DNA from: Umbilicaria muhlenbergii
Lineage: Eukaryota > Ascomycota > Lecanoromycetes > Umbilicariales > Umbilicariaceae
Assembly (NCBI GenBank): GCA_000611775.1
Contig: KK106987.1
Span: 1,569,506 to 1,633,505 of the forward strand
DNA: 64,000 nt
Direction of reading: 5' to 3'
The stretch's first letter is position 1. Each line of letters begins with the position of its first letter. Shown here piece after piece: positions 1 through 14,084 of the stretch. Both the position numbers and the translations under genes were made by a program. The notes beneath the pieces were generated by a model, which saw only the letters and a list, made by a program, of their open reading frames with translations, ran no database searches and was not told where the DNA came from.

Positions 1-2422
1 ACACTTATAAGAATTATAATATAAAGGACATGTAAAAGTTTTACATAATTATATAAACTTAAATTATACTTAAAAGTTACATAAACACAGTGTAGAAGTA
101 GCTGAAAAGGATTTTATTATTTATATTATTAATTTCACTCTTAAACACTTAATATCTATGAAAATCACATTTTTTAAAGTTTAATTATTTTATAATTTAT
201 GCTCTTTTGAGTCTGAAAATACATTTTTTTAAATTTCATCAAGATGAACCTGCTCATTGTTAATTCAACTTTAAAAAAAAAATTTATTCTTACTCTCTTT
301 CTTTAAGTCTGCTGATGATTTAATATTAATAAAATGCTTTAAGTTTTTTTTAAAAATCTCATAGTGAAGAAAATACTGTTTTGTTTTAAATTAACTTACT
401 GTAATTCTTTAGATTTAATAACTCAAAAGGTATTTATTTATTTTATTAATTATAAATATTACTGTTTACTTTAATGTCAATTAAAATATCTTCACTGATA
501 TTTTATAATTTAAGAAAGTAAAGTCAAATTTAATTATAATATTAATTATAATTAATATATAAAACTTAACTTCTCAGAGAGAAATAAAGAAGAAAATGAT
601 AAAAAGATTTAAAATAAAAAGTTTAAATTATAATTTAAATATAATTTTAATCTTATTATTATTTATAATATCTTTAAAATTAATAAAGTAATTAATTTTA
701 ATAATTTTCTTCTTTAAAATAAAGATGCTTTTTATTTTTATCTTGATAAAGTTTATTAATTGATAACTTTTTATTAATTAAAATTTTTGTATCTTGTTAA
801 GTGTAATAATAATAATTATCTTCTTTATTTATTAATATTTTGAGAATTTTGTCTTTAATACTTTTAATATATTTAACTTAATACTTAAATTTTAAAAATT
901 ATAAAACTTGATTTCTTTAAATTTTACACATAATATTACTCAATTTATAATATTTAATAATAATAATATTTTCAGTTTGTGTTTTAATATATAACAGCTT
1001 GAATATATTTTAAAATTAATAAATATTTAAGATGTTCTTATAATAAAAATATATAATACTAAATTTTATATATTGAAAGGTAATAAGTACTCAAAACACA
1101 ATTTATTACATTTATATTAATAATGTTAAAAAGATTTTGAGGGTTTTACAGAACAAGATTTATGTTTTTTAAGTTTAATATAATATTTAAAGTGTTATAT
1201 AATATTAAGTAATATTTCTAAGAATTTATATAAAGAATTTATATTAAATTAAGACAAGTTATTTATATTTAAGTTTTAAAAATCACTTATAAATCAGTTA
1301 AAGATTTATCATAAGTTATTCACAACTTATTATTCACAAATAAATAAATAAATAAAATAATTAAATTAAATATTAAAATAATATCTACAGTGTTATATTA
1401 ATTACTGACAAGATAACTGAATCACTTTGTTATTAATTACACAGTTAACTTATAATATTTTAAAAGTTACTACAATAAAGTACTCATTATTTTATGTTAA
1501 TTATAATTTTCATTTAAACATAATAAAGGAACTGAGGAAGTTATAATTTATAATAAATTAAATACAAATAAACATAAAATTATTAAAAATAATATATAAA
1601 TAATTAATAAAAGACATCATGTTCCTGTCATAATAATTAACAGTATATTATAATAAGAAGAAGAGTAAAAAACTTATTTTAAAAAATAAAATAAAATAAA
1701 TCTTCTTTAAAAGAACATTAAAATAATTAAATTAAGTACAAAACTGAATTACACAAAACTAAGACCTTTCAAAGTCAAAAAAGTAAAGGGAAAAAATAAT
1801 TACAAACTTTAATTACTGAGTAAAATAAAGATATATTTAGTATTTTATATTTTTTGACTAAAATCAGCATACTCAGAAATATCAATATAATTGCATTTAT
1901 TAAATCTTAACAAGAAGCAAGATTAAAAATATGAAGTTAAAAAAGTTCTAAATATATAAAAAATAAATAATCAGCTTTATTACTTAATAAAGTGAAAAAA
2001 ATAAAAAGATATTAAAATAACATAAAAGCTTCATGAAAACTTTAATTCTTTAAAGTCTCTTTAACAGTTTTATTAATAAAACTTAAATCTTCTTAAAATG
2101 ATAAAATCAACATAATATTCACATTATTAAATAAGAGTAAGAGATTAATTACGAAAAAATTAATCATATTAATAATTATTATAATCTTATTTATCTTTAT
2201 CTCTTTAATATTATGAAACTTAATTTTAATTAACTCTGCATGTCACTTTTAAAGAAGTAATAATTATTTATAAAGTTTATTTTTTTTCTTTTAATTAAAA
2301 AATTTCTTTCTTTAAACAGTTAAACTCTTATTATCAGGATCATGCAGAGCTCATCATGCAGATATGATGATCAAGAGATTAATTTTAAAAAGATAAGTAT
2401 CTGATGATGAGTTGAACATATA
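1..2422. other. AT-rich gene-free tract
   Basis: The sequence is almost only A and T, with long runs of TAAT/TTTAAA, hardly any CpG, and stops in every frame. I see no gene, RNA or intact repeat. The last 90 bases, before the LTR at 2423, are somewhat less AT-rich and resemble the degraded retroelement sequence further right. The tract looks like very old, heavily mutated repeat DNA (inference from composition). Confidence 0.6.
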
Positions 2423-2655
2423 TGTCAGGTTTACACTTGAATTATTGAACTGAATTAAATGATCTGAATGATGTACTGAACTGATTAAACTTGAACAGGT
2501 TAACAGTGATTTAAATTAATAAACTTAACATGCACATTAAAATTTAATCTTCATGCTTTTTCTTTCTTTTACTCTTTAAATTAGAATTCTCTTCTGTAGT
2601 TAAGTGTCAGCTGTTAAATTATATGCATTAATTCATGATCTGCATATTCTTGACA
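2423..2655 (+). repeat. 5' LTR of A1
   Basis: It begins TGTCAGG and ends TTGACA. It aligns along its length with 8315-8548 and, with one internal length difference, with 32813-33011. The shared core includes GATTAGAATTCTCTTCTGTA-like and TGCATTAATTCAT blocks. Confidence 0.85.
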
Positions 2656-4469
2656 TTATTTTAATCTCTTTTTTTATCTCCTGCTGCAAGGCACCCTGAA
2701 TGAATTCTGAATCAGATTGAAATTGAATCAGAATCAGAATCAGAATCAAAAATTAATCATGATGATTAAAGAAATCAGTAGTGTAGTTTACTCATGAATT
2801 AAAGAGTCTTTATTGACTTCTGTGAATGATGAACAATTCACCTTGAATGAAAACTTGATCAATCAGATTTTAATAACTTCAACTGCAGAGATCCTGATTA
2901 ATCTCTTATAAGAATATTTCTTCAAAGCAATGACTGCTCTCTGATAATTAATCATCAATCATGAGCAGTCTTTGAATGAAATCAACATCATTATAAAGAC
3001 ACATGAAGAACTTCAAGCAGACTATAAAAGAATGAAGGATAAAAGCAAGAAATTAAAAAAAAAAGTCACTGAACAAGCTGATGTGATAACATACCTTGAA
3101 TGAAGAATCACAGTCATTTTTATAAACACCCTCTGACCTGATTCTCCTCAACTCACAGTTGAAAAATTATTCAGATTATTAAAGCTTCTTAATCTGCTGA
3201 TGTTCTTCAACAACTGTTCAAAATATGATGAATGAGTAGTAAAGATCAGAAACTACTTATTAGCAATGAATGAATAATACTTCACTGAACAGATGAAAAT
3301 AATGTACATGAAAACAAAAGTTGAAGGTGACTCTGCTAAACACATAAGGACTTGAATGAATTCAGCATCCTGAACAGCTTATTTAAGTGTTATTGAACTG
3401 CTAAAACATCTGACCTGAATTTATAAAGACTCAGATTGAAAATGTATCATCACTGATGAATTTCATAAACTTTATTAAGAATTCAAAGACTTCTCATTCT
3501 TCTGAGCTGATTTTCAGTGATATGTTACTGAACTGAATGAGTTTTTTAATTTATACTGAATAGGAGAACTTCTGAACAAGGTGAACAACATCATTCAATA
3601 ATAATTAAACATTAATGATGACAGACTTGAAGACCTTTATGAACTCATTAAGCACTGTCAGTGAATCAATCAAACCTTATGACTGCTTGATGCAAAGAAG
3701 ATCATCAAATCTTAATTAAATTAAACACCCCTCTTCACAAGTTAAACTCATACAAGAATTGAACATTTTATTGAGATCTTAAATTCAACTACTTGAATGA
3801 TCACTGAGTCAGTTCCCTGAACACTGAACTGAACATCACACTCAGACGCCGCCAAAGAACAACAGATGAAAGAAGAATGTTATTTTAAATGCAATGAACA
3901 AAAGCACCTTGCTTTAAACTGTTCAAACAAGGACAAAAAGAAAGAGATTTCAGCATCAAGATGCATGCAACAAATCATATTCAATTCTGATTTTAATTTT
4001 GAATTAAATTCAGGAAAAGGCGTTCCTCTATTAAAATCATGATAAAGATCAATGATAATCCTCTTGTGATATCAGTGCTAATAATCAATGAAGACATGCT
4101 GTTCACTTGAACATCATTTGAAGTGAATTACAAGCTCACACTGAATGAGGTTAAGTTATGAGTCAAGGTCTTACTTGATACTGAGTCAACTGAATATGCA
4201 TTTATTAATGCTAACTTGACAAAGACTCTGATTGAATGATTTAAAATTAAGGCAGTATCACTGCCAAAGCCCTGAACTCTACATGATTTTCAGAAGAAGA
4301 CAGTGAAATGAGTTACACATACAATTTATTCAATTATGAAGATCTGTGATCATTCTCAGTGACTCACCCTCATGATGATTGTAGACATGAAAGATTTCAG
4401 CATTATACTGAAACTCTCTTAAATGAATCACATCTGAATTCTAATCAACTCTGTGAACTGAGTAGTGGT

Positions 4470-4640
4470 TTTTTCACTGAATGAACTGAACTGAATGAAT
4501 GAATTGAATGAATGAAAACTGAATAAATGAACTGAACTGAATGAATGAAAACTGAACAAATGAACTGAACTGAATGAATGAACTGAACAGAAGGAACAAA
4601 AACTGAATGAATGAATAAATTAAATGATTAAACTTAAATC
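4470..4640 (+). repeat. Tandem repeat between protease and RT of A1
   Basis: Imperfect units of roughly 33 bp are built from TGAACTGAACTGAATGAATG and AAAACTGAACAAA blocks, repeated about four times. They lie in the internal region of A1 just before the RT-like segment. They look like slippage within a degraded element; no function is visible. Confidence 0.6.
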
Positions 4641-6343
4641 ACTGAAAATTTATTAGATCTTGAAGAAATTCATCACAAAAGCAGATCCTGAACCAGCAGT
4701 TAATATTAAAATGATTAACATGATGCTGTTCACATTGAATATGAAGAAAGGCAATGAAATCTTTATTATCTTTATTCAACAGATTGAGGAAGCATTGAAC
4801 TTTGAATTAAAATTAAATGAATTAAATATCAAGACAGTTCTCCCTTCTGAATATCATGACTTGATTGATGTCTTTTTTAAAAAGATTGTAAATGAACTCT
4901 CTCTGCATTAATTCTATGATCACAAGATCATCTTAAAAGATGAGCAAAAGCTCAAATACACACCTCTTTATAAATATGTCACATGAGAAACTGATAGCAG
5001 TGAAGAATTACATAAAAGACAACTTGCAAAAAAGTTTCATTGAAGTCAGTTAATCATCAGTGACCTCATTAATTCTGTTTATATAAAAGAAAGATAATTC
5101 TTTATGACTGTGCATTAACTACTGAAAGCTGAATTTGATTATGAAGAAAGATTGATACTCATTACCTTTAATTAAGGAAACCCTGGCTCAGATTTCAAAG
5201 ATGAAATACTTCATCAAGATTAATATATAACAGGCATTTCACTGCATATAAATGAATTCTGAATCTGAAGACCTGACAATCTTTTGAATGAAGCATGATT
5301 TTTACAAATATAAGATCTTGCCTTTCAGACTCATTAACAAATCAATCACCTTTTAACACTTTATTAATGATGTATTATTTAATCAATTGAACACATGCTG
5401 TACAACATATTTAAATGATATCTTAATTTATTTAAAATTCCTGTCTGAACACTGAACTCATGTTTAAATTATTCTAGAATGACTGAGAAAAGCAAATTTG
5501 CAGACTGAAATCAAGAAGTGCAAATTTCACAAGATTGAAACTCAATAATTAAAACTAATCATAAGACATCATGACATTTAAGTGAATCTTGAAAAGATCA
5601 CAGTCATTAAGACTTGAAAGATACTGATCAACTTAAAACAGCTGCAGGCATTCTTAGGTTTTTGTAACTTTTATTAATGATTCATAAAGGAATATTCTAA
5701 AATCATAAAACCTTTAATCAGACTGACAGGCAAAAACATACTCTTTAATATATAAACTGAACAGTGTCTTCAAGCGTTTAGTGAATTAAAGAACTGACTA
5801 ATTAATGTGTTAATATTATAATGCTTTAACTGAATCTGAACATGTTATTTTAAATGTGACTCATCTGATCTGATATCCGCAGGAGTACTATCTCAGAAAA
5901 ATGATTAAAAATTAATGCATTCAGTGATATTTTTCTTTAAGAAACTCATATCAGCTGAATGTAATTATAAGATTTATGATAAAGAATTGCTGATCATCAT
6001 CTGAAGTTTAAAGAAATGATGCATTGAATTAGCAGGAACAGAGGATCTGATTTAAATTTTAACAGATCATAAAACCTTGAAGTATTTTATGATGATTAAG
6101 AAACTGACTCATAAATAAGTCAGATGAGTTGAATTTCTTTTATAATTCAACTTTATGATCACCTATCAAACAGGCAAGGAAAATAAAAAGGTGAATGCAC
6201 TCATTAAACACTCAGATGATCAATTAAAGAAGAATGAAAATAATGAGTAATTATAATTTTAATCTTAAATCATGCTACTGAGCTGCTGCTTAAACTCATG
6301 CATTATTACTGAACAAAAGAAAAAAGCTCCTTATTTTTTAAAA

Positions 6344-6450
6344 TCAGCTGAATCAGCTCTGAATGAATCAACTGAACAGACTTTAAATGAATCAGCTTTG
6401 AATGAATCAGCTGAACAGGTCTTGAATGAGACTTTGAATGAGTTAATTAT
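6344..6450 (+). repeat. LNES-type coding repeat, RNase H to integrase linker of A1
   Basis: Short units reading LNES, LNESAEQ or LNET repeat five or six times between the RNase H and integrase regions. The corresponding place in A2 (about 23360-23430) has fewer units, so the number varies between copies. Family B has an unrelated repeat in the same position of its polyprotein. Confidence 0.6.
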
Positions 6451-7431
6451 TTATTATGTGAAAGCAGACAACTTCTGTCAGGAAATTTTAAGCTTATTAT
6501 GAATCAAAGCAAGACATTCAATCAAGATTTCTCTTAATGACTGCACTGAGGACAAAGGCTGACTGCTTTATTAAAAACATGTATGAGTCTCAGGCATTAA
6601 TCATGATCTTAATCAGAACAAATTATGACAATGATTAATTTAAGAAGCTCATGAACAGCTGATGATAAAACATATTAAACACTAAAAGACTCTGAAACTG
6701 CTTGCATGCTTTTACTACTGACTCTGAATGAACTGAATAGTCAGTTATTTTGTTTAAAATTGTCACATCTGCCGCTGAACAAAGAACATAAATGAGCAGT
6801 ATCAAGAAGCTCTGAAATCACTTTCAATTTCAAGTCATTCATGACAAGATATTTCACTCAACTTGATTATTAAGTTATTTAAAAGTGAAGGGTTCAACAT
6901 CATCCTGATAATCATTTACAGATTAATCAAGGAGAGACATTATATCTCTTGTTCAACAGATAAGAATGATGAAATGTCAGCTGAATACATTACTGAACTC
7001 TTGCTCTAAAATGTATGAAGATTTCATGAATTATCACAGATCATTACATCAGACTGAGGATCACAATTTGTAACATTACTCTGAAAGTACTTATGCAAAT
7101 GACTTCAAATCAGATTGAAACCTTCAATCACTTTTCACCCTGAGACAGACGGTCAGTCTGAAAATGTAAATGTGAATGTCAAACAGTATCTTAAAGCATT
7201 TGTGAACTATCAGCAAGATGACTGAATTAAATGATTATTAATGATTAAGTTTACAGCCAACAATGCAGATTCTGACTTCATCAAAGTTTCATCATTCTTT
7301 GCAAATAAAGGATATCACCTCTGAATGAGCTTCAATCTTAAATGATTGATCACTCTGCTGCTGACAAGAGAATAAATTCTGAAGGAAAAAGTTGATTTCA
7401 TAACAAATCATATGAAGGCTCTACATGTGAT

Positions 7432-7722
7432 TGTCAGAGTCATCATATAATAGTATAACAGTACAACACTAATACAACACTAATATAATATTATAGTATG
7501 ACACTATAATATGACATTATATAAATATGATGACTCAGCGCCTAGCGCCTTGGCATCAAGTAAAACTCTTCACAAGAAGGTTCAGAAACCTGCTTCCTCA
7601 GTGATCAATTTTACCACTGAATAGAAGACATATAATCATTGCATTAATCTATCATGATTATATTATCTACAACACCCTGTTCAACTTCTATATGATGATC
7701 ATTATACACTCACCCCCTTACA
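7432..7722 (+). mobile_element. Solo LTR of family B inside A1
   Basis: This 291-bp unit starts TGTCAGAG and ends CTTACA. It matches the LTRs of B1, B2 and B3. It is flanked by a perfect 5-bp target duplication GTGAT (7427-7431 and 7723-7727). The corresponding uninterrupted site is present in A2 near 32216-32228, which proves insertion followed by LTR-LTR recombination. It was therefore inserted after A1. Confidence 0.93.
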
Positions 7723-8314
7723 GTGATGTTATAAGACAACATGACAGCAGCACAACTTCAGCAAGAAGATTTCATGAACAGAACTTGAACATTAACCTCA
7801 ACATATAAAGTGAGAGACCTAATATGATTATCAATGAAAAACATTTAAACAACTCATTTGTTCAAAAAGCTGAATCACAAGAATGAAAGACCTTTTCAAA
7901 TCAAGAAGAAAGTATTAACTTAAACATATAAACTTGAACTGCTTAAGTTAATAAAAATACACTCTGTATTTTACACCTCTTTACTTCAACTCACTGTGAA
8001 TGATTTTTTACTTGAATAAATTGAGTCACCTCCGCCCCCTGTAATAACTGAACAGGCTGAACTGAAATGAGAAGTTGAACAAATTGATGACAGCTGTTGA
8101 TGAAGAAATAAATTACAGTACAAAGTGATATAAAAAGAGTATTCACCTGACAAGACCTGATATAAAATTAATGAATTTAAACACTCACCTGAACTGAAAG
8201 AGGCATTTCATGAAAAGTACTTGAATAAGCTGACTGAATCACTGAATAGATCAATGACAAAGCAGAAAAGTAAATAATCAGCTCATGAAGCTTATTAAAT
8301 AAAGAAGAGGGTAA

Positions 8315-8548
8315 TGTCAAGTTTACATTTAATTCATTAAACTGAATTAAATGATCTGAATGATATACTGAGCTGATTAAACTTGAATAAGTTAGCAGTG
8401 ATTTAAATTAACAAGTTTAATATACACATTAAGATTTTAATCTTTCTGCTTTTTCTTCTTTTTACTTTTTAGATTAAAATTCTCTTCTGTAGCTAAATGT
8501 TAACTGTTAAAACATATGCATTAATTCATAATCTGCATATTTCTGACA
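8315..8548 (+). repeat. 3' LTR of A1
   Basis: It begins TGTCAAG directly after a purine-rich tract and ends TTCTGACA. It is the partner of the LTR at 2423-2655. Differences between the two are mostly C/T and G/A transitions. Confidence 0.85.
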
Positions 8549-11500
8549 TCAACAGATTAATGAAAAGAAGAAATTCATGACAAGTTATATAATTCACTTT
8601 AAGTTTAAATGAAAATTTATGTTGCTGATGAGAACATGTTATTTGACATTTACTGTAAAAAGACTCAACAATTCATGAGAGGTCTTGTCAAGGCTGATAA
8701 AAGAATTAAGAAATGAAAGAATCAGCAAGAGCTGCAAAAGAAGCAGTCAGCTTTTAAATTTAAAAAGAAGATAATTATCATAATTACTGTCATTGCATGA
8801 GAAGTAATCAAGTTAATGTTAATTAACATAACATGTTATATCTGTAATAAGAAAAAACATCTAATGAGGTATTATCCTGATAAATTAAAAAAGATTAAAG
8901 CAAAGACTGTAAATTCTGATCATTCAAATTCAGAAAATGAATTACTTTAAATGAAGTCTTCACCTTAAAGTCAACAGAAGGAGCAAAGATAAGCAAGCTG
9001 AAAATATTAAATATTTTAAGAAAATCATCATTAACTTGAGATTATTAACTTGCATTCAATGATTTAATCATGAGGATAACAGCTCTGCTAAACATTAATG
9101 TTGCTGAAAAAACTTTCATTCACAAGAAGCATTTTAAATTTGTGAAAAAACATTTACAGTTATACATCAAGACAGCACAGAAGTCAGTTTCCTTAACAAG
9201 ATATAATAATTGAAATGCTGAGATGATCTTCAGAGCATTTACAACAAATTTAATGATTAATGAAAGATGAATCCTTACTCACTTCTTATTTTGTGACATC
9301 AGCAGGCATGATGTTCTGATTAAAAGAAAATGATTTGAAAAGACTTAAATCTTAATTGATTACTTCAATTAAAAGCTGATTTGACCTGAGGAGGCTCAGT
9401 ATCAGGTAAGCAGAAACTTGATAATATCAAGATGAGAAATTCAATTATTAAAACTCATACTGAAGCATTAAGCAGATACTGAATGACATGATAATCTGCA
9501 TGAAGCAGTCACATTAACTTAAATTCTCAGAAGGGTAGAGGACAACAGTCTTTAATTATAAATATTAAAAAAGTCAATCCTGCAGTTACAGGCACAATCA
9601 AAGACATGAAGAGCTTAACAGCAGATCAACATTAATGAAATGAAAAAACAACTGAATGAAAAAAAAAATTCAATAAATCACATAAGTAGTTTAATGAATG
9701 AAGGTCAAGGTTTATTGAATGTGAAGAAGTTAAAAAATCATAAATTTTCTTTTTATCAAGAAGTGAATATTACACTTCTGAAAACAGACAACTTCTTATG
9801 CAATGTCAGAAGAAAAGAGGTTGTTATTAACATTATTAATATTTATGAGATCAATCATCTGATAAAGAACTGAAAAAACCTCTGTTTATTGCTGTAAAAT
9901 GAAGTGAAGCTGAATTAAAGAGTAAAGAAAAAATTACCTCATCAGTATTAAAAGTTTACAGAGGCTTTCAGCAAGATGACATCAAATCAACTGTCTCTAC
10001 ATAAGAATAAGATGAATCATAATATTATTTTAAAAGATGAAAACAACTTGACCTCAAGCTCTTTATACAGTATGTCATTGAAATAATTAAAGTTGATTAA
10101 AGCTTACCTGAAGGATCACTTAAGAAAAAGTTTCATAATCTTCAGTGATGTTTTCTACATTTCATCAGTTCTCTTTGCAAAGAAACCTGAAGAAAGATAA
10201 TATTTTTATGTTGATTGCTGAAAATTCAATGCAATCATTAAGAAGGATAAGTACCTCTTGCCTTTAATTAAGAAGACCTTAACACAACTGATTAAAGTAA
10301 AGATTTTTATTAAGTTAAATGTTAAGTAAGTGTTTTACTGAATATGAATGAAGGAGTTTGTTGAGGATTTAATCATCTTTCAAACAAGATATGAATCTTA
10401 TAAATATAAAATCTTATTATTCAGTCTTTGCAACAAACTCATCTTCTTTTAAAGATATATTAATGATGTTTTGTTTAATTATCTGAATGATTTCTGCATA
10501 ATTTATGTGAATGATATCTTGATCTACTCAGAGAATTCATTGAAACATGATGCTCAAGTTAAAAAGATGCTTCAACACCTTAAGAAAACAAATTTATAAG
10601 TGAACATAAAGAAGAATGAGTTTAACATTCAATTTATCAAGTTTTTGAGCTTCATCATCAACATTGAAGATATTATAATGAACTCAGATAAAGTTTCTGT
10701 CATTAAAACCTGATTGTTATTGAATTTAATTAAAAAAATTCAGTCTTTTTTGAGATTCTGCAACTTCTATCATTGCTCATTGAAAAAATGAGGTTGAGTT
10801 ATATGCTTGTTAATAAAATTGATCACAAAAGGAGTCTGACACTCTTTAAAAGAACTGAAAATTCAAGCTTTTAAGAAGATAAAAGAGCTTATGTTATTAA
10901 ATGCTGTCTGAGCTCATTACTCACCTTATTTAAAAACTTGAATGAAGACAGATGTCAGCAGCAGAGTTGTTACAAAAGTGCTCACTTAACAACAGAAAGA
11001 TGATAAGTGAAAATTTGTAATTTACTTCTCAAAGACAATGTCACCTGAGGAAATGTGATATGAGATTCATGACAAAGAGATATTAACAGTTGTTAAAGCC
11101 CTTCAAGAATAACATGATATGTTATTAAGCTTACAAGCAGCCTCTTTCATCACAATTACAGATCATCATGCTCTAAAGTACTTTATCATTAAGTGATTAC
11201 TTAATTCACAGCAAGCTAGATAAGCTGATATCATGATAAATTACAACTTCAAGATTACTTATCACTCAGAAACAGTCAACATCATTGTTAATGCTCTGAT
11301 AAGAAAACACAGTGAGTTGATCACTCAGAAAGAAAAAAACATCATTGTATGAACATAATTATTTTTAAATCTTAATTGTGTAATAACTGCAATAGGTGAG
11401 GGTTCAATGAATGTTAAAAGTAATTCATTAAATGAGGTTGAACAAGTAAAAAATTCTTATCAGCTGATGAATCAGATTCTGTAAGTCAATCATTTTCATG

Positions 11501-13285
11501 AATCATTGAACCAGTACTGTCAGATGACAAGAAAGAAGAAATGAGGCTGAAAGCTTTAAAACAGCCTTCTTACATGATTTGAAAAGCTCATGATGCTGAA
11601 TATGAACACTTTGCAGACTCATTTGATTAATGAAGCTCATTCAACATCAGTGACAGCACACTCAAGCAAGATTAAGATGACAAAGTTATTATCAGTTCAG
11701 TATTATTAACTGAGTCTGTCAAATGACTGTTCTACCTTTGTTTTAAACTGTTGAACATGTCATTAAATGTATGTACTCTGAGACAAGACCTCAGGTCTAC
11801 TTCATCTGTTATTAATTAAAGATAAGTGCTGACAGCATGTCTCATTCAACTTTAAATCCTTCTCATGAAATAAGAAAGGCTTTGATAACATATTTATCAT
11901 TATTAATCACTTTAAAAAAAGGGCCTTCTCACTGTTATGTTAAAAGACAGTTACAGCAGCTCAAGTTGCATAATTGTATTATAAATACATCTGAAGAATT
12001 TATGAAACATCTGAAATAACAACATCAGATTGAGGTTCTCAGTTCATTTCAACATTCATAAATGAACTCTGCAAGCTTGTGAGGATAAAGCAAAAACTTT
12101 TAATAATATATCATTCACAGACTGATGAAAGCACTGAGGTATTGAATTAGTACATTAATCAACAACTTCACCTCTTCATGAATTACTTTCAGAACAACTG
12201 ATTAGACCTTTTATTAATAATGAACTTCACTTAAGTAATTCTCATTCATGAGTTCACAGGCATATCATCTTATGAGTTAAAGCTGAAATAAACCCCTCAT
12301 TTATACTTTCATTAAAAAGAGTGAATGCAATCCTCAAACACAGTGAAAGAGCAGTTCATACATGAGGAAGTTTAAATCTTTATCATTAAGACACATGACA
12401 CTGTAAGATGAATAAAGAGCAATTTAAAACAAGCTTAAAATAAAATGACAGATCAAACAAATAAGCATTGAAGGAAATTGAACTTCTTCATTAATGATTA
12501 AATTTATGTTACTTGAAAGAGTTAAATCACTGAAAGATTTAACTTAAAGTTGAATCATTAAGTGGCAGGCCTTTATTATATTTTCAGCATGAAAGATCAC
12601 TCTTATGTTCTGAAGTTACTTGATCATATGAAGATGAACAACATCTTTCATGCTGATCATTTAAGGAAAGTGATGAAGGATTTAATGCTGAATTAAATTT
12701 AAAATCCTGAGCTGCTGACTGAAGTTAATGATCAGCTTGAGTACACAGTGAAAAAAATCTTAACAAGCTGAATCTGCAACAATGTCTTATAATATTAAGT
12801 GACTTGAAAGGGATATGATTCAGACTCTGAATGATATAATGCTGATGACTTTATAGGGTCACCTCAAAAGGTAAAGAATTATCATGACTCTTATTCAAAT
12901 GAGGCTGAGTCATCAAGAAGACTGCAAGTTTGATTAAATATTTATAAATCAGGTGAAGAGCTGAACCTGATGAATAAAGACAACATGACAGTCAATAAAA
13001 AACTCAAGAAGCAATCAAGATGAAGAGTTTAAGATGAAAACTGAGAATAATCCTCCTGTCTGAAGAGAAGTGATGTTATGACATGATTAATTAACACTGA
13101 TGAATATTGAATTACCTGATGTTAAATTAAATTAAAATTAGTGTGTCTTGACACTTTGACATTTATGTCATGACTGCATTCACAAGACTGCTTCCTTCTT
13201 TGTATTTTTTTAAATTTAAATAATTCACCTCTTGCAACAGTTTTAAGCCTGCTTATGAAGTGAAATAATTAACTGTAATAAAAAA
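8549..13285 (+). mobile_element. D: chromodomain gypsy element, internal piece, degraded
   Basis: This is a second gypsy-type polyprotein region, distinct from families A, B and C. A zinc-knuckle-like segment (CYICNKKKH) starts at 8833. A protease-like region spans about 9050-9500. The RT signature FCIIYVNDILIYSE surrounds 10504-10515. RNase H lies at about 10830-11330 and integrase at about 11400-12250. A chromodomain-like segment with K-G-Y-D-S lies near 12780-12830, the hallmark of chromoviruses. It abuts the 3' LTR of A1 on the left and the truncated A2 on the right, and no left LTR is visible. It is broken by dozens of stops. The order of events at its two edges cannot be read with confidence. 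Confidence 0.75.
13073..13285 (+). repeat. Possible 3' LTR of D
   Basis: The stretch starts TGTTATGACATGATT directly after a purine-rich GAAGAGAAG, the usual arrangement at the 3' end of fungal gypsy elements. It runs to the point where A2 similarity begins. No partner copy is in the window, so the identification rests on position alone. Confidence 0.3.
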
Positions 13286-13791
13286 CTGATAGCAGTGAAG
13301 AACTACATAAAAGATAACTTGTAAAAAAGTTTCATTAAAGTCAGTTAATCATCAATAGCCTCACTGATTCTGTTCATACAAAAGAAAGATGAATCATTAT
13401 GACTGTGCATCAACTACTAAAAGTTGAATTTGATTATGAAGAAAGACTGATACTCATTACTTTTAATTAAGAAAACCTTGACTCAGATTTTAAAAACAAA
13501 ATACTTCATCAAGATTAATATATAATAAGTATTTCACTGCATATAAATTAATCCTGAATCTGAAGACCTGATAACTTTTTGAACAAGGTATGATTTTTAC
13601 AAATATAAGATCTTGCCTTTCAGACTCATTAATGAATCAGTAACCTTTCAGCACTTTATTAATGATGTATTATTTGATCTATTGAACACATGTTATATAA
13701 CATATTTGAATGATATTCTGATCTATTCAAAGTCTCTGTTTAAACATTAAACTCATGTTTGAACTGTTCAAGAACGACTGAGGAAGGCAAA

Positions 13792-14084
13792 TATTAAAAT
13801 CATCATATATAATAATATGACAGTATGACAGTATGACAGTATGACAGTATGACAGTACAACAGTACATCATTATAACTCATTTATATGATAACTCAGTGA
13901 GTAATGTCTTAACATCAAGTAAAAACTCTTCATAAGAAGGTTCAAAAACCTGCTTTCTTAATGATCAATTTTGTCACTGAATAAAAGACACATATACCAC
14001 TGAATTAACTTTATCATAATTATATTGCTTATGACACTCTGTTCAATATTTATATGACTTCATGTCATAAATCAGTTTTTTACA
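13792..14084 (+). repeat. 5' LTR of B1
   Basis: It is 293 bp and ends TTTTTACA; its first bases are mutated relative to the TGTCA start of the other copies. It contains four GTATGACA units near its left end, then the conserved GACTCAGTGAG / CATCAAGT block. Confidence 0.85.

Larger units (their letters stand above)
2423..8548 (+). mobile_element. A1: family-A Ty3/gypsy-like LTR element, degraded
   Basis: Two matching LTRs of about 233 bp bound a 6.1-kb element in the order gag, protease, RT, RNase H, integrase, chromodomain-like end, which is the Ty3/gypsy order. A gag-like segment lies at about 3170-3360. A CX2CX4HX4C zinc knuckle is at 3878-3923. A protease-like LLDT motif is at 4171-4182, and the RT signature reads YLNDILIYLK at 5408-5437. 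RNase H similarity is near 5857-5900, integrase (SD.GSQFVT-type motif) near 7048-7090, and a chromodomain-like Y-x-V-x2-K-x-Y pattern near 8100-8200. A purine-rich tract (AAAGAAGAGGG) precedes the 3' LTR. The copy is broken by dozens of stops, as expected after RIP, and carries a family-B solo LTR. No clear target duplication is visible. It is old: the LTRs have diverged mainly by transitions. Confidence 0.88.

Noticed and set aside
2423-8548. Alternative genetic code with UGA read as tryptophan, suggested by many TGA codons in retroelement frames
   Set aside because: Other stops are also frequent, host genes in the island use TGA only as stop, and C-to-T decay explains the pattern.
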